The notes beneath the pieces are model-generated. The model was not told the DNA's origin and did no database searches. It saw only the letters and a list, made by a program, of their open reading frames with translations. Shown piece by piece: positions 1-15,254 of a stretch of 64,000 nt of DNA. The DNA lies in the NCBI RefSeq assembly GCF_020921035.1, contig NC_063150.1, positions 5,456,001 to 5,520,000 of the forward strand. The letters are read 5' to 3'. The stretch is from Rhodamnia argentea. Taxonomy: Eukaryota > Streptophyta > Magnoliopsida > Myrtales > Myrtaceae. How positions within the stretch are numbered: position 1 is the stretch's first letter; every line of letters starts with the position of its first letter. Position numbers and translations under genes: made by a program.

Positions 1-243
1 TAGATCAGAGCTTGGTGGAGTTAAGGCCCAAAAATTTGTGGGCTCATATTAATTACTTGAGAAAAGTTCAACACAAAATAATTGGAAAGAAAATTAAGCA
101 GGAAAAGGGGTCAATTGACAGAGCAAACCATTAAGAATTGCATAAGAAGTTTATCTACTACAGTTTTTATGTTTAGGAACACTAGCAGGCAGTTGACCAA
201 AACTAAGAATTATCATTAATATTGTGTTCTGCAAAGATGTAGT

Positions 244-325
244 GTCGATATGTCCGAGTGGTTAAGGAGACAGACTTGAAATCTGTTGGGCTTCGCCCGC
301 GCAGGTTCGAACCCTGCTGTCGACG
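244..325 (+). tRNA. tRNA-Ser (anticodon UGA)
   Basis: The 82-base sequence folds as a long-variable-arm tRNA. The seven-base acceptor stem (GTCGATA with TGTCGAC) pairs with one G-T wobble, followed by discriminator G. The anticodon stem ACAGA/TCTGT encloses CTTGAAA, so the anticodon is TGA (UGA), which reads UCA serine codons. The variable arm GGGCTTCGCCC is a strong hairpin, as in class II tRNAs, and the T arm carries GGTTCGAACCC. There is no intron and no encoded CCA. A TTTT run directly after the gene (326-330 region) fits RNA polymerase III termination. Confidence 0.96.
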
Positions 326-1098
326 CTTTTCCTCTGTTCTATTTTTTTTTTAATTATTTTTTTTAAAATTTCCCATGTGCTTATTATTTTTGGCAGACGG
401 TGATTAAAAAGAAAATCCACTCATATGATGTAGAATATCTTTCGAAGGAGATTGCTTACATCTTTTACACTTGATTAGCGAGCATCAAGAAGGGAGATGA
501 TCAACTCAGTCCGACTCGCTCAACCGAGCTTCTTCCACCACCTTTTCTTCACAATGAATCCTCTAGGGTCGTCAGGATATCAGATTGAGATATGGGAGTC
601 TCATGAATTGTAATTAAGCATTGTATGGAAAAGAACGGGGCACAACCAAATCCCTGACGGATGCATCATCTGGCCAAATCAAAAAATTACAACGCGATCC
701 ATGGCAACAGAGTTATTATCGGACACCATGGCACCGCGCATGTTCCTATTCCAGGGAACGTACCAATGCCTAGTATAAGGCTTCCGTATGTCCGAAGGGA
801 AAAATTAGAGAATTAAGTGGACGACTTCTGACCAAAAAACAAAAATAAATAAGCGGACGAATCATGCTCAAGATTACACTAAGATTCTTAGTATATCAAT
901 AAGAGAATTAACGAGTCTAAGAAGGTTCATCTACTAAAAAGATGAAAAATATTAATCAAAAGGCACAGAGCATAGGGGCACAAAACATCGCATTTCAGAC
1001 TCCTCTTGTCTCACACACAAAAATTGTCTCAACGAAATTCACCCAAACAATCTCAACAAAATTTGGAACAGCTATCACAAGCTAAATGCTCAAAATCC
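326..1098. other. Spacer between tRNA-Ser and RPL13A
   Basis: AT-rich, with no convincing ORF or RNA. The part next to 1099 is presumably the 3' UTR of the RPL13A gene, which is transcribed leftward. Nothing else is visible. Confidence 0.6.
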
Positions 1099-3127
<2,029 letters not shown>

Positions 3128-3247
3128 TGTGACTGAGCGCGTGTGGGTTATAACTATAAGAGGAGGTGACGGAGCTAGGGTTTTCGTGGGTTATGTTACG
3201 GTGTGTGCGTACCTACGGTGAGACTAGTGAAATGGACTGAGCCCGCT

Positions 3248-3320
3248 AAGCCCAACTGTGGAATGGACGGAAATCCTGGCCCCCGCCAGATTTAGCCCAT
3301 TTGAGGCCCATCTCGGCCCA
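3248..3320. promoter_or_regulatory. Site II cluster (GGCCCA/AGCCCA)
   Basis: AGCCCA-type hexamers at 3249-3254 and 3294-3299 and GGCCCA at 3305-3310 and 3315-3320 lie 200-270 bases upstream of the RPL13A start. Site II elements (TGGGCY on the other strand) bind plant TCP factors and drive ribosomal protein genes in dividing cells. Assigning them to RPL13A is inference from position. Confidence 0.65.
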
Positions 3321-4451
3321 AATATGAGTAAGCAAGTTTTCATACGATGGGTGATCAATGATGGGAGTAACGAAATTCGGCTCGATCTTGGGGCCCAACC
3401 TGCCTCACTCCCTTGGAGAAGACAAAAGAACGGTCTCAGGGTCGACTGCATGGACAATTCAGGTGCCGGGTGACACCGGCCGACTGTCCTTCTCCCAGTA
3501 GAGTGCAAGAGGGAATAAGGGTCGGTCCGAGATTTGTTTTAAGGTCTCAAGCCAAGAAAATTGAATAATGTTCATCTTCTGCTATCGATCCAGTTGCCCA
3601 TAGATCATACGAGCTTACATCTCTTTGACGCGAATGAGGTCACCAACTCAATAGTCCATCTAATTGGCCTAGGTCGATCGAGCCAATGTCCGAAACTGGT
3701 GGAGTTGGGCAAGCTATTCCCTTCTTTAATCCTTAGCTTACCTGACTAGGGCCTGGATAAAAGCTCGACGGATTCTATAGAAGATACAAAATCTTCGAAA
3801 TTGGATAAGGATATCTAGGCAGGTCAATACAAGCCCGCTCATGAGGATCCAACTTCTCCTACCACAAGCAAGAGGGCCAGATGGTAGATCAATTGTCGCC
3901 TTCAGATTGGCCAGCAAAACCAATAAAGAACGGTTTCTTTTCTGGCCAAAAGTTCTCCGACAAGGACATAACCAAAAATCTGGCATCAAGAAATGTCCAA
4001 AACAAGGGTCAAGATCGCACCACCGAGAAAAACCAGAATAGACGACCACAAGGACGGCAAAAACAGGGAAAACGTTGAACTTACGTATCTCACGGGGAGA
4101 ATCCCACGCGAGTCTTCTTAAATTGTGATGACCCACGATTTAATTTAGTACGCAAGTGCCAAGTTCTTGATTGTTTTCTCCAAAAATAATGTCCTGATTA
4201 GGTGGGTGGTTGAGGACAAGAGGCCTCGTTCACTTCACCAACCCCAACACCCAATCACCATCCAAAATCTGCCATTGACCTGAAGCAACCCCACCTCCCT
4301 TTTCGGCTTTGGGTTCCGGGTATTCCACCTTTTCTTTTGGTTTGTAACTCATAAGCGTGAAAAGAGAGCGACAAAATCGATCAAAGATCGAGTTTTTCTT
4401 TCGATTCCTCGCTATTTATTTTTTGTTTTCTCAGTGTGAAGCGACAGAGAG
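3321..4451. other. Intergenic spacer between RPL13A and cytochrome b5
   Basis: Short ORFs on both strands (for example around 3738-4136) show no recognisable domain and overlap one another in conflicting frames. The last ~130 bases before 4452 are probably the cytochrome b5 promoter and leader. No repeat with clear ends was seen. Confidence 0.5.
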
Positions 4452-6166
4452 ATGGGGGGAGACGGCAAGGTGTACACTTTGTCGGAGGTTTCTGAGCACA
4501 ACACGACCAAGGACTGTTGGCTTGTCATTGAGGGCAAGGTACATCGGATTGATCATGGTCATTTTTGTGTTTCTGTCTAACAATTTTTTGTCTACTTGTT
4601 CTGAATGATTTTGTTTACCCGCGACTAGATCTAGAGTGAATCTGAATCTTGGTAGGCGATTCATCATCTTGGGATGATTCAGTGGATCTTCTTGATTAGC
4701 CTTTTTGTAGAGTGGAAGATTGATGATCTTCTCATTTGTTTTGGTTTCAAACTATTATTGTTCCTGTCATGATATTAGCTTGTGGATCAGCTTTGTTTTG
4801 TTGAGGTATAGGCAGTATGTAATTTATCTGGAAGGTCTAGCGAATAATGGAGGTGATGGCTAGCTCATAAAATCGATTAGCACTTAGAATCTAAGGGACA
4901 AGAATCATGATCATGCCTTTTTGTGTAGCATAAAACTTTGAGGAGAATTATAAGCTTTTTCCCAGAACATGCATGACATGTTAGTTGCTTTTACCTGCTT
5001 GTCCTGTAACGTTGGATTTGATGCGCTAGTGCTGTGCCATTGCATTGAGGCGACAAAAAAAAAGTGCCATCGGACTAGCAATTGTTTTACATGAAACAGA
5101 TTTCACAACTTTCTGTTTGCTTCACTTAAGGGTATCGCTATCTGTTATATTTGTCTCACTGGGAGAAATACTAATACAACTGCTGATCCTAAAGATGTTT
5201 GGCCCTCTCAGAGTTTAAGACCTCACCATGTCTTTCCAGTATCACTATGATGGCTTTAGGACAAGTTTCCTCGATAAATTTGAGCTGTTTCTGATGTTGA
5301 TAACATCTGAGAGTGGTCAGTGTCGGACTCTATTGTGCGTATCAATTTTTGGGTGCTCAGAGAAGGGACACATGTGCCTGTGTATTGGTTCATCTTTGGT
5401 TGTTCTTACACACTATATTCTGATAGAGCAGGACACATGTACATTATGCCTTTAACTGGGGCTGCAGATGTGTGCAAGCAGTCCTTGCCTCGCTGCTCTG
5501 TCATTTGTATGTGAATCAAGTAGTGAAGAATGTGCGTGCCAGTTTCTATGGTGAATGCATGGTAATGGGAGTAAACTTCTACCTGCGGATAGCTTATCCC
5601 GTGCTTGTAATTTGACTAAGTATATAGATATCGTTTGAGCGCATTCCTACTGATTGAACAACGGCCATCATTACTAGTGACCTTTCAAATGGTTTTTGGA
5701 GCTCAAACACCTGCAATATTGTTTGAATAGGTATATGATGTGACTAAATTTATGGAAGATCATCCTGGTGGTGATGAGGTCTTGCTCTCCTCCACAGGTG
5801 ACTATGTTGTCAAGGAAATCCAGACTCGAATATTTCCTTTATTTTGAATTTGTTTCAATCAACAATTCAATAGGTCAACATGGTTTTATTGATTATTGTC
5901 CATACCTTTTCACAGGGAAAGATGCAACTGATGATTTCGAGGATGTGGGTCATAGCAGCAGTGCCAGGGCAATGATGGATGATTTCTATATTGGCGAGAT
6001 TGATACGTCGACCATTCCTGATAAGAGCAAGTACACTCCTCCGAAGCAGCCTCAATACAACCATGACAAAACTCCGGAGTTCGTCATTAAGCTACTGCAA
6101 TTTTTGGTTCCCTTGCTCATATTGGGTTTGGCTTTTGGCGTTCGCTTCTACACAAAATCCGCTTGA
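4452..6166 (+). CDS. CYB5: Cytochrome b5, tail-anchored ER isoform
   Basis: Three coding exons at 4452-4538, 5731-5797 and 5916-6166, all GT-AG and in frame, giving 134 residues, the normal plant length. The cytosolic haem domain fills residues 8-80. The two axial haem ligands are His40 in HPGG and His64 in VGHS, and the conserved DATDDFEDVGHS block is intact. Residues 107-127 form a single hydrophobic C-terminal segment followed by the short basic tail RFYTKSA, the topology of an ER tail-anchored b5. The family passes electrons from NADH-cytochrome b5 reductase (or P450 reductase) to fatty-acid desaturases, hydroxylases and some P450s. Intron 1 is long (about 1.2 kb). The isoform cannot be named from sequence alone. 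Confidence 0.95.
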
Positions 6167-7425
6167 AAACAGCCTACCTTAAAATTGGAAAACACTCTTA
6201 CAGAAACTCGCTCGCTCTTCGAACTTGGACTCGTGTGCTTTTGGTTGATGTAAGACATCTGGTGATTTCATAATCTTGTTGTCATCATGCTCCTTGTTGA
6301 TCATCACCTTTCAGGAACTGATTGGTCTTTTCGTTGGCACGCTTGTTTGAAAGATTTTTTGCCCTGCACTGGCTTTGTTAAGGTTGGTGGTATTCAGGGA
6401 CTTGATCAAGTTCCATGCGTAGGAGCTTTCATATGAAACACTATGGGTGGAATTTTATTGCATTCTGGTCATTATCCAAAGATGATTCCTGCTCTGTTCA
6501 ATACAAATAGATTACTTGCGCTACACTGTACCTACCCTGATTGGAACTGCTCTGTTCGATGCAAATAGATTTCTCCGCCGTACCTTCTAGCTGTTGTTTT
6601 TTTCCTATACTCCCCCTGACCGGAACTTGATCTCAAAAAGTGGGTAATTCAACACTAAAAGTTACCGGCACTAACTCGTGTGAAAGCTACTGGCGCGTTG
6701 TCATAGGATATCCTGGGGCTCAGCTCTCTCTCTCTCTCTCGACACGATTCAAACTAGTCGTTAAGCACCTTGACCTCTGACTTGTCATCTCCTGTTTTTG
6801 TACAAGTGAGCAGGGGCCAAAGAAATGACAATGTGCAAAACTGTGGACACAACTCGAGGATCTGAAGTTGCTTCACATGCATATGCAGGGTGATAAATTC
6901 TGAGATTTTGAGCTATCTTAACTTTTCGATAAATCCTTCATCAGCGGATCGTACCCTCATCAACATCCACTTACAACCAATGCGAGGTGGGGATGTAATA
7001 GGAAACCTAACTGGGAATAACTCGGAACCAGAAAAGGAGATTTTCTATCCATCCATCGTGACCTACCATAACTTGGAAGGAAAATAATGAGAAAATACAA
7101 GGCAGACGATTCTGAACTCTTGATTTATGCACACTAGATTAATCTTTTTCGAGTCCTATACAAATGAGGTGAGTATAGTTGCTTTTAGATCAAGCTGCAG
7201 TAAGGTTACTGCGTAGCCCTCCAAACCTTCACCTTCCATCAAGATGACGATAGAGAGTTCTTTTCTACAAATTGACGTAGAGACCACCAAATTAATCTTA
7301 TAACATAACATAAAAAGCAACTCATCATTTTACATCTTACACAATCGCTGCATTAATCGCTACGCATCTTCCATGATGTGGAATTCTTCCATTCCTGTAA
7401 ATCAGAAGCAGCAACAATTCAAACT
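6167..7425. other. Spacer between cytochrome b5 and the LUH-like gene (convergent)
   Basis: Contains the 3' UTRs of the two convergent genes. A short TC run lies at 6725-6740. The small ORFs here have no recognisable features. Confidence 0.5.
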
Positions 7426-10400
7426 TTATTTCCATATCTTAACAGAGCAGTCATGACTGGCAGAGGCCACCATTCCAGTTGCAGGCGACTGTGCCAAAGC
7501 TGAGATTATATTCTCGTGCGCTTGAACCGTCAATTTCTTGTTCTCAGCTATGTTCCACAGCTCCAAGGACTGCACATAAATTTGAATCGGTCAGTCAGCC
7601 ACAAATTGCAACTTTTCCAAGTTAACCTGAGGTATATGCTTTGCGACTATGTTGATGCAGAGTCATGAGGATAAAACATGCTAATGGCTCAACCACATTA
7701 TCATTATTACAATGGTCACTAGTTCACACTGAATGATTTGGTATATTCACATAGACAAAAACAGAGATGGCAACCGAATGAAATGAACAGGTGAAATGAT
7801 GTGATTTCTCTGGAACCGGTATTGAAATTTAGCTCTCCGTATGAAATGAGATCGCTAGTATAGATAAAGCTGCAACTCAAGAAGCACAAGGAGACTGGAC
7901 TCGACTCTGGTCTCATTTAGCATGCACTGTTTTTTCCCCGGGCTGTTTTTTTTTTTTTTTTAATGGGAAGTATGGGAGGTGTGAAGGTAGGAAATAACCG
8001 GAAAACTACTTGCATGTTCACAAGATGAACCACTACTACACCAAACTCTCGTTCACACTGAAGCATACTATCTACATTATAAGTTGAAGTGCACAAATTT
8101 CGACATATATTTAGGAACATAAACTATTATGCTTCCTCCATTCTAGTCCATCGAAAGCAAATGCACCAGGACTTTGCTATACATAAATGAAAAAATTCTA
8201 GCTGCTGGAAATAGATTGAGAAATGTAACCCAAGATAGATATACTACCGAGAATCCGCCAATCACCAAGAGATTGGGGTAGCTGGGATGAAATACACAGG
8301 AGTGGAATTGGTTTTCTATCGAGCTCAGCTCCTGGATGCACTCTCCTCTAGTCAAGGACCAAATCTTTACCAGGTTCTGACTGACAGATGCCAAGCAATC
8401 TCCACTGGCATCCCAGCTGATATAGTTTACCAAATCAGGATGTCCCTGGGATTGAAGTCAAACATGGCGAGAATGCTTTGTTCAGAACGTGCTTCAAAGA
8501 CTAAATTCAGATAATTTCACTAACTATTACTGCATTCCACTATGATCACCCATATGTACCCGCAATGAGTGGATAGGCCGGTCAGTTTCAACGTCAAAGA
8601 TGGTTACAACTTTGTCTGATGCTGCTGCCAGTAGCTGTCCAACCCTTGGCTGAAATCTTACTTGTGCAGTGCCTCCCTACATCAACAAATAAAGCACACG
8701 ATGTAATGATTATCTTAGGCATCTAAGAATTACATGAATACAAAACTTGGAACCAACCTTGGATATTCGATTGCATGAGAATGGATTGATACTCCAATAG
8801 CGGATTTCATTGTCATTATCACAAAAACATAAGAGGTCGGTCTTCCTTGGGTGGAAATCGAGTGACATAACTGGTGAACTATGCAAAGTATAAGTTTGCA
8901 AACAAAAGTTTGGCTGCAACAACACGTAAGATGAGTAAACTGCATTAGTCAACATTTAGCAACATTTTTTATTACGTATCAATTTCAACAAAGAAAAGGG
9001 GAATAATTTCATACCCATTGTACTTCAGGTGTTACAGTAAGTGATCTTGCACTTTGATTTTGGTGATTTTGGTACCCCCATACTTTCCATGTAACTGAAA
9101 AGAGTCATTCTTTCCAACTTCATTGGAGTCTAAGGGAAGCAGGTTATTCAAATTCGCACTTTGATTTTGGTGATTTTGGTACCCCCATGCTTTCCATGTA
9201 ACTGAAAAGAGTCATTCTTTCCAACTTCATTGGAGTCTAAGGGAAGCAGGTTATTCAAATTCTCTGAGGACTACCGCATAGGATATACTTCCATTATAAA
9301 GAGCAAGGGAAATGGATGAAAGCTATCTTTACCGACACAGAAAGTATATGGATCAACATCACCAAAATTGAAGTGCAATAGGCCACTTACGAACACCTAA
9401 GTAGTACAGGAGGTGTCTAGTAAGAGGAAACAGAGGCTTTCAGACTGAAACCACATGCACTGAGCATAAAATCGTACATAATAAGAATGGAGCTTAAGAA
9501 GTTTGGGAAGGTAGAATTACATGTGTTGCATCCCAAAGTCGCACAGATTTATCAACTGAAGCTGTTGCAAGTTGAGATGAATTTGGTCGAAAGCGGATAT
9601 CGGTTATAACTGATTTGTGCTCGTCGGGCGTGCTCGCTGTTTGTAGCGTATCCATGTTCCAAATGACCACCTAAAAGAAACCCAAAGAATTTACGACACC
9701 ATAAAACCTTGCTAGTTTATTTGCTCATTGTCATGTACTATTTTGTTGCTCCCACAACTCTGACAATAGATGTGCAAAAGTGAAGACAGAGAACCTATTG
9801 CAATTAAATAAAAACATGTGATATAGGTCGGGTCGCCTAGAAGAAATGATCATTGGAAAATTCAAGAGACGGAAACGTGACCATCTATGTAAAGGCCACC
9901 ATCAGCGGGACGCATGTTCATTAGACAAACATGATCCCGAAACAAAGAATTTCGGTCCATCCTTTGATTATTTGTACCTTCTTGTCATGACCAGCACTAG
10001 CTAGTAACTTCCCATCTGAAGAGAAATGACAGCATGTGATTTTGCTATTTCTTGTTCTTATACAACCAACTTCAGCAAAAGTGAAACCTGCATTAGAGAA
10101 TAACATGGCTGGAGTAAGAATCCAAAAGATCACTAGGACTTATCACAAAAAAAGGAAATGCCATTCAATTACTCTTAGAAGACTTTTTCTGATGCTCAGG
10201 AGGGCTCTGCTTTACTGTTCCATAAATATTACTTCCATCTCCGCTCTCATGTGACAGAAGAGATTCCACATTATCATCCAAAGACCCAACATCTCCAAAA
10301 CGATCCACATCTTCCTGCAGAAAGAAATAACTTTTCATATAACCTAAATTCCTTAAGGAGACATTCTCCAATACAGATGTGATTCCAAAGAACATGGGCT

Positions 10401-13400
10401 AAAACATAAACTTCTAGAGTTTGCTCACTGAAGAGCCTTAAAAGCAATAAATCCACTCATACAGTACCCGATTTACACTGAGAATATCACCTTACTAAAT
10501 GCAGACTTAGTATTTAAAATGATTTAATAATTGGTCAGACTGTCTGTCTCATTGGCCATAATGGTGTGAACATTTTTTAAGCCATACCAGCAGGTTTGTT
10601 GAGGATGCAGGACCTCCACTCCCCTCAGTGGCATGAATAGTCATGCTTTTTGAAGCACCATTAGTGCACTGTAGACTGCTTGCTGTATTCACTCCATCAC
10701 CAGGTGTATGAGTTGAAGGTGGAGAGCTTGGTGAAGGACACGGCGCTGTGCCAGTGCTGTTAGCAGCCCCTGCAGACGAATTTTGCTTTCTTTTCCTATT
10801 CTGCATTGCGTGAATGATAACGTTGATGATTTTTCAAGCTTATATGGACTCGAGAAAGCTCTCAATATAATGTTCTGATAATTGAAACACCACTATGCCC
10901 CCAATGAGAAGTTCAGGTTTCAGATTTGAAAAGAAAAACACATGGGCAGTCGCAAATCTGGCGCAGTAAGAACAACCAGTTGCAGTTGTTGCCGCTGCAT
11001 CTCATTCTTTCGGTTGGCACCAAGAATGCAGTCAAAAGAGATGTTTTTGAATTTTGAAACTATTGTTGCCAAAAGCATTGCAGGGAGAAGATTCACACAA
11101 GCAAGAACAAATATTATCTAGCTAGAAGACAAGATTGTATGAACTGCAGTAGTTCACATACAAACTGTATGGATAGCTATCCGGAAGAGCTGTGCAAATG
11201 CATGTTTCTGCACTCACAGGGCTCTCACAAGTCATAAGCACAAATCTGGATAATATCGACTCGGCAAATATTCTATTTGATTCCTATTAGGAGTATCCAT
11301 CCCGGTACCAATCAAAGCACGTAATGCACAATTATTTAAAAGACACTGCCTTCAAAAACGACAACACAGATACAAACATCAAGAGACACATGCATTGCGA
11401 GACATATGGAGGAAAAAAGAGAACTGAAAGCTCATATTAAAATGCCCATTGATGAAATCAAAGTGTGTTAACAGACCAATATTCACAAGGCACGAATGGA
11501 ATGAGTTCTCAGATTGGCTAGACAAGCAATTCTAGAAAAAGCTATTTTTGGAGATGTTAGAAAAAAGCTCCAAAAATAATAGGCATTATGGTCCTAAGTC
11601 ATTGGAATAAAGAAAGTATTGACTATTAGAGCATCTACGATTTGTTAATGTTAATTCCATCGTTGTCTTCAAGAAGTTATAGAGAACTAAAGAAACGGGA
11701 ATCTAGAATAATTTCACCAAACATTTTGCTCTGCATTGAGTTTTGGTGAAATCCCTCTAGATAAAGAGAAAAACTACAAGAATAACAGCATGCACCCACA
11801 GATATATAGTCAAATAAAAACATCTTTTAATTCATGCCTCAAGTTTCTGGCTGCCTTGGGCCAGAAACATGTGATTGTAAGCATCTCAAATGCTGTGTAA
11901 TGTTGTTTCATCTATTAGTACTTTGGTTTAAAACGCCTAACTAATTCAACAAGCTTTCGCAAGAGGACTTATCACTTATATAGGCATCTAAAATTTTCTG
12001 GATGACTAGAAGACAAAGTGGCACACTAGATTGCCCTCTTATGAATAGTAAGAAAGCTAACCTTTGGCGAACTTGATCGCACTGGAAAGCATGAAGATCC
12101 ATCATTTTTTGTGAATTGATTATCTTTTCCATTTGAGCCACCTCTAGGCAGTCCACCAAACCGCCGGGAATCCATGTCACTAAAGGTACTTGGATTTCCA
12201 AGACTACTTTGTGCCTGAGGCTGTGCCAGCGGCTGCTGCTGTTGTGATGTCAAAAGAAACTGATTTTGGTTTGGTAGGGCAGACTTCTGCATTTGACCAC
12301 CAATATTTGGTCGTATTTGATCAAGTCCCTATATATCGTGGTAGATTCAGAGGTTAAGGTCTGAAGCTTAAAGAAAGAAGAATGGTTGGAAAAAGATACT
12401 CGGTGGACTCGGAAACTGTAAGACTTACAGTTAAAGGCCAACCTTTCAGAGGAAGGCCGGTTACCCCATGATTTAATCCTGAAAAACAGATTCAAAAACA
12501 TTATGAGAGAAAACCAAAATCCTAGTATGATAAATCTCACATGGATCCAATCCCCATCACTTTTTTCAGAAAATGCCAACTAGAACCAATTAGATGACCT
12601 CAAGTACTACATTTCAGAAACTGAAACTGTTGCTGCATCTACTCAATAAAAGGGGGAAAAACCGCTATAAGAGCTTCCACACATTTCGCATAACAAATAA
12701 AACAATCTGCTAGCGGAAACTACCAGAAGCATTGAGAAGCAGGTGTTTAAGAACTTGATCTTTAAGGTTCTGCTTGGAAAAGGGAGGAAAAAGAGGGGGA
12801 TGAAAATGAGTGTGGAAAATGAGTGAAGCTTTACAAATTTTTTTTTAGAAAGAAATGGAGGGAAAACTTTAAATATCCGGCATTTTCTCTCCAAATTCTA
12901 TTCCACATTCTTCCAAACATAGCAAAAAGGTAAGCATAAAATGTTTCTTAGTGCATAGGAACAAAAGTTGAACTTCGGAGTTAAAGCAAGAACTGTCGAG
13001 GAACATCCAATCTCATAACTACTGAGACTTCGTTCTTACACCAGATCATAACTAACAACAGACTAAGCTATTCCTGTATAAACTGTCCTCCACCACCAGG
13101 ACTTGGTCCACAATGTTTCTTATTCTGTTCTCTCACAAGAATTGCAAATTCAGCCGAAAGCATTACAACCCATAATATTTTTCCAAAAGAAAAGGCATTA
13201 CAACTCTGTTATCCTTGTGATAAACCATGCTCTAGACGGTCAAAAAGCAAAATAGACCGTGGATTTCCACCAAGAGATGCAAGATAGCATGTATATAGCC
13301 AGAAGCAGATGTAGAAATCTGGATAAGTCAATTGGATGAAGCTCTGCTCTGTGCATGCTCCAAAGCTGATAGTTCAAATGGTCCCTTCAACTTACTGGAA

Positions 13401-15215
13401 ACCATTATTCAAGTAGCGCTTGCTTATCACTACCATATTATTTAAGAGCAAGGATGAGCTTTGAGTCTGTTTCAAATTACATTTCTGAAGGAGATTCTAC
13501 ACTAAACCAATGTGCAACAAGGTTTACAAAACTCTGTCTGGGTCCCAGCAGCTTGTGCTGTGATGATTATTAAAGTTTCTCTTTTTCAGCGAAGAGTGAT
13601 TTATCAAGTTAAAGTACCATTGAGTTGGCCAAGGAACATACCTGTGGGAACAAGACCTGATTTTGATTGTAGAATTGCTTGTCCATATATTGATGAAGGA
13701 TCCACGGCCAAGGATTTTTTATTTGCACCGAGGTTAATTTCACTTTTGACATCCTGCATGCTCCACAGATTGCATAACTGGAGAATTATAAAGTATTCCA
13801 AGAACCAGTCTGTTACAACTAAATTACTTGGAAAAACAAAAGGATGGACAAAAAAGACAATGCACTTCGTGAGAGTTCATACAGTAGCGAGGGCAGGTTG
13901 TGGTGGCGTTTGCTGCAAAGATGATGGCATGTTCACAGTATTAGCCTGAATCAACTGGCTGAGTCAACAAAAGATTAATAAAAGTCAGCTGTTTAATTTA
14001 TCTATATTAGGAGAGAAGATATTAGGTTCAAGCACAAAGGTACACAGGTCCTCTTTACCCTTGACGATCTGTTGCCGCTTTAATATGGGCCATTCTGTTG
14101 GCATCAATGATAGCAGGAGAAGTTTCTAAATCCATTGCATGATGATGTTTCATGCGTTCCCCGTACATCTTCATGGCCAACAGACTTGGTGATGGCTGCC
14201 CCGTCATTCCTTCAGAGTTTACATTGTTGAGAGAACCACCAAGAGTGGGATGATTAGGATCCCTTCGTTGTAGTTGTGCATTTCTCTGCTGCAAAAGTTG
14301 TAATTGCTGCATCTGAAGCTGTTGTTGTTCCCTACCCTTTACTTGTTGTGCCTAAATTTCGCAAACCAAACAGTCAAATACTCAAAATTTCTGCACGTTT
14401 GGGAAATACTGTCCCGTGTATGAATGGAAAATGGTGCAGGAATGTGGACCAAAGAGAAACCTCAATGTAAGCTGCAGCAGCATCAGAATGTTTCACATTT
14501 GTCCTTGCAATGAAAATGTCCCAGAAGACAGACCACCACTCAAAGAGAAATCCTCCTGGTGCGTCAATAGCTACACATTTAAAGCTAAGTAATTAGCACA
14601 AAGTAGACCATCATTTTGAGAGATCATATATCACCATGCCCACAGACTATGATACACGAGTCAGACTTCAAAGGGAAAAGAATTACCTACTGGGTCAGTG
14701 GCAACTTTCCCTTCAGTCATAAAAGCTTTAGCAGAAGCATGCAATTTTCTCTTCAACATATAGTCGTGTATGTATACATCAAGCCTGAAGGAAGACAAGT
14801 GCAAGACCCAAACAGAGTGCTCATTAACAAAGCGCCCCTTATAGAAGAACTTTTAACGAACAAAGGAGATTACTTTGCCAAAAATAAACTCTCTTTCTCT
14901 CTGTAATTATCTGCGCACATTAATTGTTTTCTATCCCTTTATCCTCCAAATTTGCTGAAAACTCATGATTGAGCCAGCTCTGAGCAGGTATTCAATACCA
15001 TTGCTATTAGAAACTATAAAAAGGAGTGACTTGTAATTGAATTGCATTAGACAGTGAGTGCTGCAATAATGAGAGCTTAATGTTACTCATCTTAACTCTT
15101 TGCAACATTGTCCAGTCCTTTGGTTTCATGGCCACCGCTTTTCAGTTCAACAGAGTTAAAAAACATGATAGGCAAAAACTTACATTTTGTCAGCTTCCCA
15201 GTTACTTTGCGCCAT
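7426..15215 (-). CDS. LUH: LEUNIG_HOMOLOG-like transcriptional corepressor (LUFS domain, WD40)
   Basis: Seventeen coding exons, minus strand: 15184-15215, 14687-14784, 14461-14570, 14059-14351, 13883-13958, 13642-13753, 12429-12478, 12062-12328, 10977-11006 (tentative), 10588-10800, 10173-10314, 9978-10087, 9521-9670, 8758-8913, 8560-8676, 8248-8445, 7426-7569. This gives about 765 residues, close to Arabidopsis LUH as I recall it. Residues 1-85 hold the LisH/LUFS module ([11 protein letters not shown], then [16 protein letters not shown] and [16 protein letters not shown]). A Gln-rich middle carries [16 protein letters not shown] and [17 protein letters not shown], which point to LUH rather than LEUNIG. 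The C-terminal half is a WD40 propeller starting [20 protein letters not shown] and ending VKIWK. The family has no DNA-binding domain and is recruited by SEUSS-type adaptors in the nucleus to repress floral, mucilage and other targets. Confidence 0.92.
9049..9262. repeat. 107-bp tandem duplication in an LUH intron
   Basis: Bases 9049-9155 and 9156-9262 are two adjacent copies of a 107-base unit starting GCACTTTGATTTTGGTGA. By eye they differ at about one site (A versus G near the CCCCCAT motif). The block lies between the exons at 8758-8913 and 9521-9670. The near identity implies a recent event. Confidence 0.93.
12745..12920. mobile_element. Possible small inverted-repeat element in an LUH intron
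   Basis: A purine-rich left part (GCTTGGAAAAGGGAGGAAAA) faces a pyrimidine-rich right part (TTTTCTCTCC, TTCTTCCAAAC) within the long intron between the exons at 12429-12478 and 13642-13753. It looks like a degraded foldback/MITE. Ends and target-site duplication are not resolved. Confidence 0.3.
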
Positions 15216-15254
15216 GATTGCACTTGAATTCCAGCAGATGGAGACAACGAATAT

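Noticed and set aside
3738..4136. 132-residue minus-strand ORF upstream of cytochrome b5
   Set aside because: Hydrophobic/cysteine-rich translation with no recognisable family and opposing ORFs on the plus strand. Not supportable as a gene.
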